NCBI GenBank assembly: GCA_001804865.1 | Contig: MHBK01000047.1 | Location: forward strand, 1 to 64,000 | Source: Lentisphaerae bacterium GWF2_57_35 | GTDB lineage: Bacteria > Verrucomicrobiota > Kiritimatiellia > CAIQIC01 > GWF2-57-35 | Reading direction: 5' to 3' | Length of the DNA stretch: 64,000 nt | Part shown: positions 62,992-64,000 of the stretch, piece after piece | Numbering within the stretch: the stretch's first letter is position 1 | Layout: every line of letters begins with the position of its first letter | Notes under the pieces: generated by a model | Seen by the model: the letters and a program-made list of their open reading frames with translations, nothing else | Told to the model about the DNA's origin: nothing | Databases searched by the model: none | Translations under genes and position numbers: made by a program

Positions 62992-63033
62992 TTCTGCTTC
63001 GTGTTGAGATGTTCAGCTTGTGCATCATGCTTT

Positions 63034-64000
63034 TTACCTGCTGAATAATCGCTCAATCAATCGATGTATGGGCATCGTCCAGATGAAGAGGGCGATGACG
63101 GCGACGAGCACATAAATCAGGTAGTGATGCGTAAAGCCCTGGTGAAGCGGGCGGAATTCCAGGAAGGATTGCTTTACAAAACGGGCAATGGGAAGGATTT
63201 GTCGATCCAGTATCGGTTCGTCCTGATGGGTTTCAAAGCGCGCGGAGCCCGTGAAGAGGGGCTTGGTGCTTGGATAATGAATGCGAGGCCGCAACGCCCA
63301 GCGAAACAAGCCCAGAATCGTATGAGCGAAGGACGAGGCGGTGTACTGCATGCGGGCCGTGGGCGCCGCATAGCCGCATGACCACGTGATCGTTCGTTCG
63401 ATCCCGCGCCGTTTAAGCAGCCGGGACAGGAGGAAAAACGAGATCAGGCCGCCGGCTGCCAGCGCGAGGCCAAACAAGGAAATGGATGACAGCGGCGCCA
63501 TCGAGGCCAACAAGCCCGGGAAGGGAATTGAGGGCGCCGGATTCCATGCGCGTAGAGCAACTTCGAGGGCCGGTACGATCAGCATGGGCGCGAGGCCGAT
63601 GAGGATGCATCCCACCGCCAAAACCAGCATGGGCGTCCGCATGGAAAGCGGGGCTTCCTGCACCGTGGAGAGCTCGATGGATCGCGGACTGCCCAGGAAC
63701 ATGACGCCGTACGCCTTGACGAAGCAAGCCAGCGCCAAGGCGCCGATCAAGGCCAGGATGGGGGCGGCCAACGCCACCGAGGTCCAGCCGTTGTGCGCTT
63801 GCTGAGCCGTATGCAGCAGGCCCAGGTAAATGAACCATTCGCTCACAAATCCATTGAGAGGCGGCAAGCCGCAAATAGCCGCCGCGCCAATGAGGAAAAA
63901 GAAGGCCGTGTACGGCATTCGTTTGGCCAGTCCGCCCCATCGATCGAGCTGGCGCGTGTGGGTCGCATGCACGACCGCGCCGGCGCTGAGGAAGAGTAGC
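63034..64000 (-). CDS. Second HyfB-like subunit, N-terminal part beyond window edge
   Basis: The frame is open to the window edge; upstream of the GTG at 63972 it continues as LLFLSAGAVVHATHTRQ, matching the same place in the neighbour (NSGVVIHATHTRE). So this is the C-terminal half of another NuoL/HyfB-type protein. It shares AAAICGLPPLNGFVSEWFIYLG and TARMQYTASSFAHTILGLF with the 60894-62900 product and also ends in a single helix (HYLIYVLVAVIALFIW). Two HyfB-like proteins in one operon imply a membrane arm with at least three antiporter-like subunits. Confidence 0.9.
   Translation of the reverse strand, partial: LLFLSAGAVVHATHTRQLDRWGGLAKRMPYTAFFFLIGAAAICGLPPLNGFVSEWFIYLGLLHTAQQAHNGWTSVALAAPILALIGALALACFVKAYGVMFLGSPRSIELSTVQEAPLSMRTPMLVLAVGCILIGLAPMLIVPALEVALRAWNPAPSIPFPGLLASMAPLSSISLFGLALAAGGLISFFLLSRLLKRRGIERTITWSCGYAAPTARMQYTASSFAHTILGLFRWALRPRIHYPSTKPLFTGSARFETHQDEPILDRQILPIARFVKQSFLEFRPLHQGFTHHYLIYVLVAVIALFIWTMPIHRLIERLFSR

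Noticed and set aside
62901-63056. N-terminal extension of the HyfB-like protein
   Set aside because: The region is hydrophilic and covers a cluster of hairpins; the ATG at 62900 has AGGAG and starts the first membrane helix.
1-64000. tRNA, rRNA, known riboswitch or phage attachment sites
   Set aside because: I looked for tRNA T-arm wording, T-box or SAM-type leaders before trpS, pheA and cysE, and integrase-linked repeats, and saw none that I could support by eye.

Overview
The window is bacterial chromosome, moderately GC-rich, with short intergenic gaps and long operons. The organism looks like a member of the PVC superphylum, most likely close to Kiritimatiellota or Lentisphaerota. This is inferred from style: secreted proteins with 'ADPxW' and thrombospondin-type-3 repeats, a giant multi-module glycosidase, intergenic seven-base tandem arrays, and many hairpin-type dispersed repeats. 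There is no rRNA or tRNA gene to confirm it.

Layout. Positions 1-1602 hold two minus-strand surface or secreted proteins, one carrying 201-bp repeats and cut by the window edge. From 1915 to 9788 come xdhC-like, a UvrD-like helicase fused to a toxin-like fold and ankyrin repeats, folD, an LptF/G permease, a STAS-like protein and trpS. From 9795 to 18300 a compact plus-strand operon carries scpA, scpB, pheA, a HisC-type aminotransferase, aroF, tyrA, aroA, cmk and plsC. It covers several shikimate, Phe and Tyr steps together with chromosome segregation and lipid genes. After it come a divergent IspD-like protein, serine acetyltransferase, an SH3 protein, a membrane glycosyltransferase, tadA, an AI-2E family permease and a two-domain PPK2. 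From 26789 to 36769 lies a 3326-residue secreted GH42-like protein behind an AT-rich leader.

From 36810 to 42423 are an acidic hypothetical protein, a Ser/Thr kinase with a periplasmic sensor, an amidohydrolase, a DUF2235 hydrolase and diaminopropionate ammonia-lyase. From 42486 to 46994 a minus-strand signalling operon reads HDOD, hybrid histidine kinase, response regulator. From 47082 to 51223 the start of comM, with its promoter, is present twice. The two copies flank an AT-richer insert of two exported-protein genes and a MITE-like element. PIG-L deacetylase, serpin and a helix-turn-helix/EIIA protein follow.

From 55583 to the right edge lies a minus-strand operon for a membrane complex related to hydrogenase-4 and complex I. 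Its large subunit has lost the Ni-binding cysteines, so it is best read as an energy-converting-hydrogenase-related (Ehr-type) complex and not a hydrogenase. The region at 54986-55582 between it and the EIIA gene is packed with hairpins and dispersed repeats.

The strongest leads are the comM duplication with promoter capture and a zinc-site-defective M48 protein, the Ni-less Ehr-type operon, the hairpin repeat family with covarying stems, the heptad arrays, and the GACAT direct repeats in front of the HTH-EIIA gene.
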